DNA from: Lachnospiraceae bacterium
GTDB taxonomy: Bacteria; Bacillota; Clostridia; Lachnospirales; Lachnospiraceae
Assembly (NCBI GenBank): GCA_022799355.1
Contig: JAAWOG010000026.1
Span: 1-44,496, forward strand
Direction of reading: 5' to 3'
DNA length: 44,496 bases
Shown: positions 34,934 to 42,520 of the stretch, piece after piece
Layout of the letters: each line of letters begins with the position of its first letter
Numbering within the stretch: position 1 is the first letter of the stretch
The notes under the pieces: model-generated
Databases searched by the model: none
The model's input: the letters and a program-made list of their open reading frames with translations, nothing else
Told to the model about the DNA's origin: nothing
Translations under genes and position numbers: made by a program

Positions 34934-34968
34934 GCAGCGAATGTGGTGCTTCGCAGAACATTCGCTGC
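34934..34968. repeat. 11-bp inverted repeat after the orphan ORF
   Basis: GCAGCGAATGT (34934-34944) and ACATTCGCTGC (34958-34968) are perfect reverse complements with a 13-base loop. There is no T run, so it is a stable hairpin rather than a standard terminator; it lies between convergent genes. Confidence 0.8.
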
Positions 34969-35003
34969 GCACTGCGTTAATGTGCTAACGAAATGACATT
35001 ACA

Positions 35004-35735
35004 TCACACTTCCTTCCTCTCCATAATCATCGCCCCGATCACCGTAAATACCACCAGATACCAGATACAGACCAACACAAACTGCGGATACCCTTCCGCC
35101 GTAAGCTGCTGCTTGTTATTGTTGGAAAACATGCCGTAAGCCATCAGCGAATAGGGATACATATGTCCTGCGTCCTTTGCCATCGCCACAAGTCCGGTCA
35201 GCCCGCCCGCGAAGGATATCCCCACAGGAAGGGCAAAACTGTCGCAGTACAGGGAAATAATCAGTTGTATCGCCGCCATAACCAGTCCCCCGAGCGCTCC
35301 GAAAACACACCAGATCAGCAATTCCCCTATGGGCGGTTTTGACGCTATGCCGATCAGCTTTCCGGAGATTAAAAATAACAGCCCGATCCAAACCTCCGTC
35401 AAAAAGATGATTTTCCCCGCGGATAACAGCTTTGCCAGAAAGAAATCCTTTCTGGATACCGGCAATGTCAGCATCTTCGTTAAATTACGATTGTTTTTTT
35501 CAAGCCGTATCAGATAACTGCAATAAAGGCCAAGCAGGATCGGCAGGAAAAAATAACTGGTGAACAGCGTATGCTGCGTCCAGAGACTGTACCATTCGGA
35601 GGACAGTATCTCTATGTTATATAAATAATTCATGGTTCCCAGAAACGCAGGCACCGCCGGCACCACAATAAATACCAGCCATACCGGGGAACGCCTCAGT
35701 TTCAGTTTCTCCGCTTTGTATAATCGCATCAGCAT
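35004..35735 (-). CDS. ABC-2 permease, bacteriocin/lantibiotic immunity type (MutG/SpaG-like)
   Basis: 243 residues, six predicted membrane segments, last gene of a three-gene transporter operon. The N-terminus MLMRLYKAEKLKLRRSPVWL (cytoplasmic basic helix then first membrane segment) and KMLTLPVSRKDFFLAKLLSA are typical of immunity permeases of the BcrB/SpaE/MutE group. With the second permease and the ATPase it would export bacteriocins or peptide antibiotics from the membrane. AAGGAG lies nine bases before the start. It begins 62 bp after the second permease. Confidence 0.8.
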   Translation of the reverse strand: MLMRLYKAEKLKLRRSPVWLVFIVVPAVPAFLGTMNYLYNIEILSSEWYSLWTQHTLFTSYFFLPILLGLYCSYLIRLEKNNRNLTKMLTLPVSRKDFFLAKLLSAGKIIFLTEVWIGLLFLISGKLIGIASKPPIGELLIWCVFGALGGLVMAAIQLIISLYCDSFALPVGISFAGGLTGLVAMAKDAGHMYPYSLMAYGMFSNNNKQQLTAEGYPQFVLVCIWYLVVFTVIGAMIMERKEV

Positions 35736-35797
35736 TTTCTTTTACTCCTTTTCCAAGTTTGTCTCTCTCCGATAAATCATCACATAGATTTGTCGCT

Positions 35798-36550
35798 TTA
35801 CATTTCCTTTCGGCAGAAGCAACTCCTGCCGACTGCATAGATAACAATCGTTATTATTATAATCTCCGCGAATCCCGCCCAGTCAATCTCCCTGTAAAAA
35901 TAGGTGGAAATTCTGGTCTGTCTGTCATACTCCGCCCTTATCATCATCAAAACGCCGTAATATCCCCAGGGCGTCCCCTTTATCAGCGCGGTATAGGGCA
36001 GAAGCATCGACAATACTCCCAGAAATTCCCCGATGATTCCCACAATATAGGGCACCGCCGGCCTTACGCAGTACATCGCCACCGTATGCAGCAGCACATA
36101 GATCGCCAGAGTCGGCGCTATGGTAAACAGCAGGAGCAATACATATTCTTTCAAAAGAAATCCGCCGCCGAAATGACGCCAAAAAAGCCCGTTTGCAATA
36201 ATGCCCAGCCATTGGATCAGGATGCCGACAAGCATCAGGAAAAGCCCGTAAAGCAGTTTCGCATCATACAGTTTTCCCCTCTCGACCATACAGCAAAGCT
36301 GTTTCAGCATTCCGTTTTTATGCTCCAAATCTCCCAGCCGGGATGTCAGCAGCATGGCCATAATCGGCAGCATCAGCGCATTGGTCAGGGGCATCTGATA
36401 AAGCTGCATATACCACCCCTTCTCAAGAGCATCTTCACTGAGTTTTCCGCTCAGCGCCCACAGCAGCGCCACCGCCGACATGCCCAGCACAAACGTCAAT
36501 AAATAACGCCTTTTTGTTTTCTGATATTCCGCTTTCCACAGTGCGATCAT
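35798..36550 (-). CDS. ABC-2 permease, bacteriocin/lantibiotic immunity type (MutE/SpaE-like)
   Basis: 250 residues with six predicted membrane segments. It starts MIALWKAEYQKTKRRYLLTF, the usual cytoplasmic basic lead-in, and contains LTSRLGDLEHKNGMLKQLCC, found at the cytoplasmic loop of this permease group. Its start overlaps the ATPase stop by four bases (ATGA), so translation is coupled. The two permeases are distinct, giving the heterodimeric arrangement of LanFEG-type immunity pumps. Confidence 0.8.
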   Translation of the reverse strand: MIALWKAEYQKTKRRYLLTFVLGMSAVALLWALSGKLSEDALEKGWYMQLYQMPLTNALMLPIMAMLLTSRLGDLEHKNGMLKQLCCMVERGKLYDAKLLYGLFLMLVGILIQWLGIIANGLFWRHFGGGFLLKEYVLLLLFTIAPTLAIYVLLHTVAMYCVRPAVPYIVGIIGEFLGVLSMLLPYTALIKGTPWGYYGVLMMIRAEYDRQTRISTYFYREIDWAGFAEIIIITIVIYAVGRSCFCRKEM

Positions 36551-37278
36551 AAACTCACCTCTTCCATTGTCATTGCCAGAAAAATTTCTTCCAGCGTTTT
36601 TGTTTCATCCTGTTCGTGGAGCCTGTTTAAAGAACCCTGATACTTCAATCTGCCGTTTACGATAATACCGATATCATCCACGATCTGATCGATCTCCGAC
36701 AAAAGATGGCTGGATATGATCACGGTCATCCCGTACTTTTCCGGCAGGGAACGTATCAGCTCCCTCATCTCCTGAATGCCTGCCGGATCAAGCCCGTTGG
36801 TCGGTTCATCCAAAATCAGGAGCCTGGGAAAGTTCAGGAGCGCCGCTGCCAGCCCCAGCCTCTGCTTCATGCCCAGAGAATAAGCCGACACTTTTTTCTT
36901 CCCCTGGTTGTCAAGCCGCACGATTTTCAGCACTTCCTCCACATTTTTCTTCGGCGCTCCCAAAAGCCCTCTCTGGATTTCCAGGTTTTCCCTCCCTGAC
37001 AGATGCCCGTAATAGGATGGGCTTTCGATCAGGGAACCGGTCTGCTTTAATATTTCTATCCGGTTTTTCGCCGTCATTTTTCTTCCGAATAAACTGATCT
37101 CCCCCTCCGTGGCTCTGACCAGCCCAAGGAGCATTTTCAGCGTTGTGGACTTTCCCGCGCCGTTCGGTCCGCAGAAGCCGTAAATCGTGCCTTCCATCAC
37201 CGACAAATGCATGTTTTTTACCGTCAGCACATCTCCGTATCGCTTGGATAGGTTTTCCGTTCTTATTATTTCTTTCAT
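36547..37278 (-). CDS. ABC transporter ATPase (BcrA/LanF-like)
   Basis: 243 residues from MKEIIRTENLSKRYGDVLTV; the start at 37278 has GGAGG ten bases upstream. Walker A is CGPNGAGKSTTLKMLLG, the signature motif is SAYSLGMKQRLGLAAAL, Walker B is LLILDEPTNGLDPAGI, and the H-loop is IISSHLLSE. The SLGMKQR signature is characteristic of the BcrA/LanF drug-export group. It would power the two permeases encoded after it. The leader upstream holds a possible tiny ORF and hairpin. The adjacent two-component system (37495-39675) is the likely regulator. Confidence 0.9.
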   Translation of the reverse strand: MKEIIRTENLSKRYGDVLTVKNMHLSVMEGTIYGFCGPNGAGKSTTLKMLLGLVRATEGEISLFGRKMTAKNRIEILKQTGSLIESPSYYGHLSGRENLEIQRGLLGAPKKNVEEVLKIVRLDNQGKKKVSAYSLGMKQRLGLAAALLNFPRLLILDEPTNGLDPAGIQEMRELIRSLPEKYGMTVIISSHLLSEIDQIVDDIGIIVNGRLKYQGSLNRLHEQDETKTLEEIFLAMTMEEVSL

Positions 37279-37313
37279 TTTCCTTTTACCTCCGCATATT
37301 GTTGTGTACACTA

Positions 37314-37494
37314 TCCGGGTTCCCGCAGCCGATTAGCCCGGACGGTGCTCTTCACACTCACACAATATCATTTCCTCCTTACTCAAAACTTAACTCCCCC
37401 TTACAGCAACCTTAACTTTGGCGCCTTCCGCCAAAAAAGCTTAAATAAGGCGTTTTATTGTGTTATACTTGTTGAAAAAGGAGAGGCATGATTT
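37314..37494. promoter_or_regulatory. Divergent control region between the ABC operon and the two-component system
   Basis: CTTAACT occurs at 37389-37395 and 37411-37417, 22 bp apart (two helical turns, same face), a plausible response-regulator site. A hairpin TTTGGCG/CGCCAAA lies at 37417-37435. TATACT (37464-37469) is a -10 candidate for the regulator gene. Toward the transporter, a leader has AAGGAGG followed by a 10-to-13-codon ORF and a TCCGGG/CCCGGA stem (37314-37342). Confidence 0.4.
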
Positions 37495-38232
37495 ATGACG
37501 GAAAAGACCACGGACGCCCCGGAACTGAAAAATAAAAAGATACTGCTGGTGGACGACGAACCCCAGCTTTTATCCATGTTGGAACAGATTCTCTACTCCG
37601 GCGGCTTCTTTCAGATCTACACTGCAAAAACCTGCAAAGATGCACTGAATGTAATGGAAAAACAGTCGATCTCCCTGTGTATTTTAGATGTAAACCTGCC
37701 GGACGGCGACGGCTTTTATCTGTTTCGGGAAATTCGGAAATTTTCTCAGACGCCGGTCATCTTTCTGACCGCCAGAGGCGAAGCGGAAGATAAAATTCGG
37801 GGACTTACCTTAGGGGCGGATGACTATATTGTAAAACCCTTTCTGCCGAAAGAATTTCTGCTGCGGGTTACCGCCCTGCTTCGGCGCACCTACGGCAATA
37901 TCCTTCCCGAAAGCGGTTTTTCCCTGCCGGATTCGGTCTGCAAAGAGCGGACCATCCGCTTTGATACCGCCACCGTACAATGCGGAGAAGAAGAAATTGC
38001 GCTGACGCCAAAGGAACTGATTCTGTTAAAAGTGCTCTATGGACAAAAAAACCGCATCGTGACAAGCGACGCCCTGACCATGGCGGCATGGGGCGATACC
38101 AGCTACGGCTATGAAAATACGTTGATGGTGCATATCAGACGGCTCCGCCAGAAAATTGAAGAAAATCCCTCCTCCCCCAGGCATCTGCTGACCGTGAAGG
38201 GGCTGGGATATAAACTGGTTGTGAAAGGCTAA
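37495..38232 (+). CDS. Response regulator, OmpR family
   Basis: 245 residues. The receiver domain has the acidic pair ILLVDDEPQLL, phosphorylatable Asp in LCILDVNLPDGDGF, Thr in VIFLTARGE and Lys in DDYIVKPFLP. The C-terminal winged-helix domain has IALTPKELILLKVLYGQKNR and LMVHIRRLRQKIEENP. It has AAAGGAGAG upstream of the start and is followed 21 bp later by the kinase gene. Its likely target is the divergent ABC operon, as in BceRS- or LanRK-type detoxification modules (inference). Confidence 0.92.
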   Translation: MTEKTTDAPELKNKKILLVDDEPQLLSMLEQILYSGGFFQIYTAKTCKDALNVMEKQSISLCILDVNLPDGDGFYLFREIRKFSQTPVIFLTARGEAEDKIRGLTLGADDYIVKPFLPKEFLLRVTALLRRTYGNILPESGFSLPDSVCKERTIRFDTATVQCGEEEIALTPKELILLKVLYGQKNRIVTSDALTMAAWGDTSYGYENTLMVHIRRLRQKIEENPSSPRHLLTVKGLGYKLVVKG

Positions 38233-38253
38233 ATTAAAAAGAAAGAAACGGAC

Positions 38254-39675
38254 ATGAAAAAGAAAGGCTTCTCTCCCCACATCAATTTTACGATATTAAA
38301 AATATTTATCTCCATCGTTTTCATCTCAACCGTGGTATCCATGCTGCTCTTTCTGATCACCTTTTTAGGTGTGGGAACGATTATGAGCAATGGCGGCGAC
38401 ATCTTTCCGAACAATCCCAGAGGTGTTTTGGAGAGGATCAGCGACCATTTTTCCGTCACTGCCGCTGATGATAGAGCGTCCGTATCCTATGCCCTTACGG
38501 ACGAAACCCTCCTTCCGGAGGGCTATTGGTGTATCCTTCTGGACGAAAACGGGGATATCATCTGGTCCTTACACAAACCCGAGGATATCCCCGATCATTA
38601 CTCTCTAAACGACATCTCCCGCCTCACAAGATGGTATCTGAACGATTATCCCGTATATGTCAGAACGGAAGATTACGGGCTTTTTATTTTAGGCGTTCCG
38701 AAAAATGCGGTGGGAAAATACTCCATAGAATACACCATGGAATGGTTTGATTCCCTTCCTGTGCGCATTCTGTGTGTATTTATCCTGAATTTTGTCATAT
38801 CCATGCTGTTCTGCTCGCTCTTCGGTTCTTTTCTCTACAAAAAGATACGGCTTCTGACCGAAGGGCTTGTGAAACTGCGCCGGGAGGAAGCGGTCTCTCT
38901 GCCTGCCGGCGGCGTCTTCAAAGAACCCTTTTCCAATATCAACAGGACGTCTCAGGCTCTTGTGAGAAAAAATACCCTGCTTGCCAGCCGCGACCGTGCG
39001 CGCTCTAACTGGATCTCCGGCATCTCCCATGATATCCGCACCCCGCTCTCCATGGTGGTCGGCTACGGCGGACAGCTTGCCGAAGATCCGACGCTCTCCG
39101 AAGAAAACAGGAACTACGCTTCCATCATCACCGCCCAGGGGCTCCGGATCAAAAAACTGATCGAAGATCTGAACCTGATCTCTTCTCTGGAATACGAGAT
39201 GCAGCCCATCAACAGGGAGCCTTTGCAGATCGCCGTTTTACTGCGCAGCGTGGTCAGTGAGATCCTCAATTCCTGCATCCCCGCCGAACAGGATGCACAG
39301 TCATTATCCGCCCCGCCCGCTCCTGATATTTCCCTCTCCCTGAACTGCAATCAGGCGATGGTCCACGGAGATAAATCCCTTCTTGAAAGAGCCTTCTACA
39401 ACCTGCTCCAAAACAGCATCACTCACAATGAAAAGGGCTGCCGCATCACCATCACCGGCTCCATGCAGGCGCAGTACGTTCTTATCGTGATTGCGGACAA
39501 CGGACAGGGCGTGCCGGATAAAGTGCTGGAAAACCTCGATACACTGCCAAACACAGCCCACGGCTTCGGTCTGCCTATGTCATGTAAGATCATCCGCGCC
39601 CACGGCGGAACTTTTCATGCGGAAAATAAGAACGGATTTACTGTGTCCATAAAGCTTCCCCTGCTTACGGTTTGA
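38254..39675 (+). CDS. Sensor histidine kinase
   Basis: 473 residues. Two membrane segments (about 15-40 and 172-195) enclose an extracytoplasmic sensor domain of about 130 residues. The dimerisation/phosphoacceptor helix has NWISGISHDIRTPLSMVVGY with the phosphorylated His. The ATPase domain has the N box NLLQNSITHNEKG, G1 IADNGQGVPDK and G2 GFGLPMSCKIIRAHGG. It pairs with the response regulator immediately upstream. The large sensor loop differs from the very short one of BceS-type kinases, so direct ligand sensing outside the cell is possible. Confidence 0.92.
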   Translation: MKKKGFSPHINFTILKIFISIVFISTVVSMLLFLITFLGVGTIMSNGGDIFPNNPRGVLERISDHFSVTAADDRASVSYALTDETLLPEGYWCILLDENGDIIWSLHKPEDIPDHYSLNDISRLTRWYLNDYPVYVRTEDYGLFILGVPKNAVGKYSIEYTMEWFDSLPVRILCVFILNFVISMLFCSLFGSFLYKKIRLLTEGLVKLRREEAVSLPAGGVFKEPFSNINRTSQALVRKNTLLASRDRARSNWISGISHDIRTPLSMVVGYGGQLAEDPTLSEENRNYASIITAQGLRIKKLIEDLNLISSLEYEMQPINREPLQIAVLLRSVVSEILNSCIPAEQDAQSLSAPPAPDISLSLNCNQAMVHGDKSLLERAFYNLLQNSITHNEKGCRITITGSMQAQYVLIVIADNGQGVPDKVLENLDTLPNTAHGFGLPMSCKIIRAHGGTFHAENKNGFTVSIKLPLLTV

Positions 39676-39690
39676 TGGGTATCACAAAGG

Positions 39691-39715
39691 CAGGGGATGT
39701 ATCTTACATCCCCTG
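39691..39715 (+). terminator. Stem-loop after the kinase gene
   Basis: CAGGGGATGT (39691-39700) pairs perfectly with ACATCCCCTG (39706-39715). It lies between convergent genes and has no clear T run, so it is only a probable terminator. Confidence 0.5.
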
Positions 39716-39739
39716 AACCCTGCATCCCTCCGGTCCTTT

Positions 39740-40189
39740 TTACATTACTTCCTCAAAAAAGCCCTCCAGCCCTTCCACTATCTCACGATACGCGGTATCA
39801 AAATCCCCTGTATACCAGGGATCGTCAATATCTCCTCCGCTCCCCGCAAAATCCAGAAGTTTATGGACCTTCTTCTCCGGATCGCTTCCGATAATACGCA
39901 TCAGATTACGGATATTATACTGCTCCATAACAATCAGGTAATCATAATAGTCATAGTCCGCTTTTGTCACCTGTCTTGCGCGGTGTCCCTCGCAGGAAAT
40001 CCCCACGCTCTTTAATTTTTTCTTCGCCGGCGGATAGACGCCGTTTCCAATCTCCTCCCTGCTGGTGGCGGCAGAAGATATTTCCATTTCCGCAGAAAGT
40101 CCCCGCTCCGCCGCCATTTTTTTGCAGGCGTACTCGGCGATGGGGCTTCTGCAGATGTTTCCATGACAAATAAATAACACGCGTATCAT
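39740..40189 (-). CDS. Low-molecular-weight protein-tyrosine phosphatase
   Basis: 149 residues. The catalytic P-loop CX5R is at the N-terminus (VLFICHGNICRSPIAEYA), and the general-acid Asp region is DIDDPWYTGDFDTAYREI. Members dephosphorylate protein tyrosines, often in capsule or exopolysaccharide control. It stands alone, convergent to the kinase gene, and its upstream side faces the end of the mobile element. TAGGAG lies ten bases before the start. Confidence 0.93.
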   Translation of the reverse strand: MIRVLFICHGNICRSPIAEYACKKMAAERGLSAEMEISSAATSREEIGNGVYPPAKKKLKSVGISCEGHRARQVTKADYDYYDYLIVMEQYNIRNLMRIIGSDPEKKVHKLLDFAGSGGDIDDPWYTGDFDTAYREIVEGLEGFFEEVM

Positions 40190-40207
40190 ATATTTTCAAC
40201 TCCTAAC

Positions 40208-40311
40208 TTATCTCGGATTATCTCGGTTTTTCCTTATTTTTCAAGCAATTGCGCACTTTTTCAGTCTGCCGACCTTTTTTCCATATCTCGGCTTATTTTG
40301 GCTTATCTCAA
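40208..40311. repeat. Direct repeats TTATCTCGG, 10-bp phased
   Basis: TTATCTCGG at 40208 and 40218, then ATATCTCGG (40283), TTATTTTGG (40293) and TTATCTCAA (40303). Copies within each group are spaced exactly 10 bp. They lie between the phosphatase gene and the TGGTCTA cluster and may be recombinase or excisionase binding sites. Confidence 0.6.
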
Positions 40312-40329
40312 CATGTTTATTCCACCAAA

Positions 40330-40644
40330 TGGTCTAAAAATTGGTCTAAAATGGTCTATGATTTCAAGTTTAGACCATTCGTTTTTTCTGGTCTAATCGT
40401 GGAACAAAAAATTTTCAAAAATTCATAGCCCACGCCTGATTCTTTAGCCCATTACCAATTTCCGCAAATGTTAGAAAATATTTGCCAACCACCAATGGCT
40501 GATATTTGCAGATTCTTATGAAAATTTAGACCATTTCATAGACCACTCTTAACTACCTTTTAGACCAAAAATTCCTTCAAAGCCTTATAAATACTGACTT
40601 TTCTGCATGGTCTAAACTGAAATCTTCACCGTTTTGATGGTCTA
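40330..40644. repeat. Cluster of ten TGGTCTA sites downstream of the integrase
   Basis: TGGTCTA starts at 40330, 40342, 40352, 40389, 40608 and 40638; the reverse complement TAGACCA starts at 40371, 40527, 40539 and 40561. Most extend to (A/T)TGGTCTAAA. No gene is seen here. The position beside the 3' end of a Tn916-type int suggests arm-type Int sites at the element's end (attachment site region). Confidence 0.85.
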
Positions 40645-41901
40645 AACTGACTTTCTAAATCTGTTAGTGGCATCCACTTTCATACCAAGCTGCTTCAACT
40701 CTGCATCAGCCTCTGCCTGCTTCTTAGCAAGCTTCTCAACCTCTTCTCTCACATCATCTAGCTTAAGATGAGTATAGGTGTTGAGAGTGACGCTGATATC
40801 CGGATACTGAAGCACCTTAGGATTCATTCCGGACTTTGCCATATTAGAGCAGTACGTGTGTCTGCATACATGAGGTGTGATCTTCGGAAGCTGAATGCGA
40901 TAAATACTGTTGTACTTATCAACTGCGTGCTGGAAGTACTTCTCCCAATGCATAGCCCCCATCGGTTTCCCGTCCTTATCGAAGCAAAGGAAGCCTGAGT
41001 AACCATCAATCATCGGCTCAACCTTAAGCTTAGGTCTTGCCTTGATGATATTCTGAAAACATTCATACACATCGTCCTGCATCGGAATCACTCTGGTACC
41101 GGCGTAGGTCTTTGTTATATCGATATAAACCAATGTCCCGGTCTTCTGAAGCTGATGGTCGATATTGATGGTTCTGTTCTCCATGTCCAGATCCTTCAGC
41201 GTCAATCCTGTAAACTCCGAAATACGCATCCCTGTCTTAAACAGAATGTACATACCGTCATAATGCTTGCAGTAGTGCGCATCGTTTTTAATAAATTCGA
41301 GGAAAGTTCTTTCCTGTTTCCTTGTAATGGCCTCACGAGTAACTGCGTCATTTACCAGTACAGTAGCAAGCTGAAAACCAAAAGGATTCTTCCTTAATAT
41401 ATCGTCATCAACTGCCATCTGAAATGCAGGTCTCACAACTCCCCTTATAGAATGAATTGCTGAGAAACTCTTCTTATCCTCCTGTTGCAATTTGATGAGC
41501 CATTCCTTTGCATCGGATAATCTGACCTTGTCGATTCTCCTTGTTCCAAAAGGCTCCTTCTCCAGCAGATTGATTACAGTTCCATAACCCGCTCTGGTTG
41601 TATGTTTTACTCCGGTCTTAGTTCCAATATACTTCTTCACAAGCTGAAGAACCGTCAAGCCGCCGCCATCAGGAACAATCATATCGTCCAAATCCTTATT
41701 GATTGCTTTCTCCTGATCTCTTAAAGGCGCATTATCTTTTTTGCCGGCTGGAACACTATCAGTAGCCACCAATCTCCAACTGTAAACTGTCTTGCGCTTA
41801 CCATTTCCATCGATGTATCTATACTTATAGCGTCCATCCGCTTCCTGGCTCTCTCCTGTGCGAAGAATGCGATTCTTACTATCGCGTCTCTTTTCGCTCA
41901 T
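40642..41901 (-). CDS. int: Tn916-type tyrosine recombinase (integrase), catalytic-core deletion
   Basis: 419 residues from MSEKRRDSKNRILRTGES; the start at 41901 has AAGGAG upstream. The N-terminal arm-binding domain (RYKYRYIDGNGKRKTVYSWR), SAM-like core-binding domain and catalytic domain are in order. Catalytic residues seen are box I Arg in KTGMRISEFTGL, Lys in ITKTYAGTRVIPM, HXXR in TPHVCRHTYCSNMAKSG and Tyr in VTLNTYTHLK. The segment that normally reads LQYLMGHSDISVTL is LQYPDISVTL here, removing the conserved Gly-His-Ser, which supplies one of the five catalytic side chains. A 12-base in-frame deletion near 40800-40803 explains this. The protein is otherwise full length, so it is probably inactive or impaired. 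Confidence 0.9.
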   Translation of the reverse strand: MSEKRRDSKNRILRTGESQEADGRYKYRYIDGNGKRKTVYSWRLVATDSVPAGKKDNAPLRDQEKAINKDLDDMIVPDGGGLTVLQLVKKYIGTKTGVKHTTRAGYGTVINLLEKEPFGTRRIDKVRLSDAKEWLIKLQQEDKKSFSAIHSIRGVVRPAFQMAVDDDILRKNPFGFQLATVLVNDAVTREAITRKQERTFLEFIKNDAHYCKHYDGMYILFKTGMRISEFTGLTLKDLDMENRTINIDHQLQKTGTLVYIDITKTYAGTRVIPMQDDVYECFQNIIKARPKLKVEPMIDGYSGFLCFDKDGKPMGAMHWEKYFQHAVDKYNSIYRIQLPKITPHVCRHTYCSNMAKSGMNPKVLQYPDISVTLNTYTHLKLDDVREEVEKLAKKQAEADAELKQLGMKVDATNRFRKSV

Positions 41902-42044
41902 TGAACATCGTCTCCTTTCAAATAGGTAGGAGCCAAGCACTCAATATTATAATTACATAGTTCATAGTATGTATCCGACTATGTATCGCTATACTATCAC
42001 ATACCTGGCTCATTTTCCACAAGAAATTTAAAAAAATATCTGAA

Positions 42045-42260
42045 CTAAATCACATTCATCTGACTGTCCATATATTTTTCAAACTGCTCTCGCTTGATCA
42101 GTGCTCTGTTACCGTTCCTGAGGATGAAGTCCTCGTCAGAATGCTCCTGAACAAACATCTTCAGCTTCTTGTATCCAATCCCGAAATACTCCGATGCCTC
42201 ATTCAGCGTTAATGTGTATTTTTGCCACCAAGGCAGTTCTCTTTTCTCGATACCATTCAT
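42045..42260 (-). CDS. xis: Excisionase (Tn916 Xis-like)
   Basis: 71 residues from MNGIEKRELPWWQKYTLTLN; the ATG at 42260 lies eight bases after GGGAGG, while the GTG three codons earlier overlaps that site. The winged-helix motif EASEYFGIGYKKLKMFVQEH and NGNRALIKREQFEKYM match the small excisionases next to Tn916-family integrases. It would bend attachment-site DNA to favour excision. It lies 143 bp upstream of int on the same strand, as in Tn916. Confidence 0.88.
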   Translation of the reverse strand: MNGIEKRELPWWQKYTLTLNEASEYFGIGYKKLKMFVQEHSDEDFILRNGNRALIKREQFEKYMDSQMNVI

Positions 42261-42465
42261 CTCAGGCACCTCCCTTCTAACTTCCTAAGCGCCTTTTGAC
42301 GAGATAATTCCGGTAAATGCCGAAAAAAGACAAAATAATATTCCCTCAATCTGCAAACACTATAAAAATACCTATAAAAACCACCTTCACTTTCACTTAA
42401 AAACCATACATTCAATTTTTATAACACCATTTCAGTAATTATTTTTCCTAAATCAAATATAAACC

Positions 42466-42494
42466 TTGCATTTTTCATTTATTCATCATATAAT
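42466..42494 (+). promoter_or_regulatory. Promoter of the AbiL-like operon
   Basis: TTGCAT (42466-42471) and TATAAT (42489-42494) with a 17-base spacer, followed by AAAGGAGG and the ATG at 42521. The rest of 42270-42465 is AT-rich and shows no gene. Confidence 0.75.
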
Positions 42495-42520
42495 ACCCTT
42501 AAGAAAGGAGGCTACAAATC

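Noticed and set aside
40330-40644. CRISPR array
   Set aside because: Repeats are only 7-10 bp, occur in both orientations and have irregular spacing.
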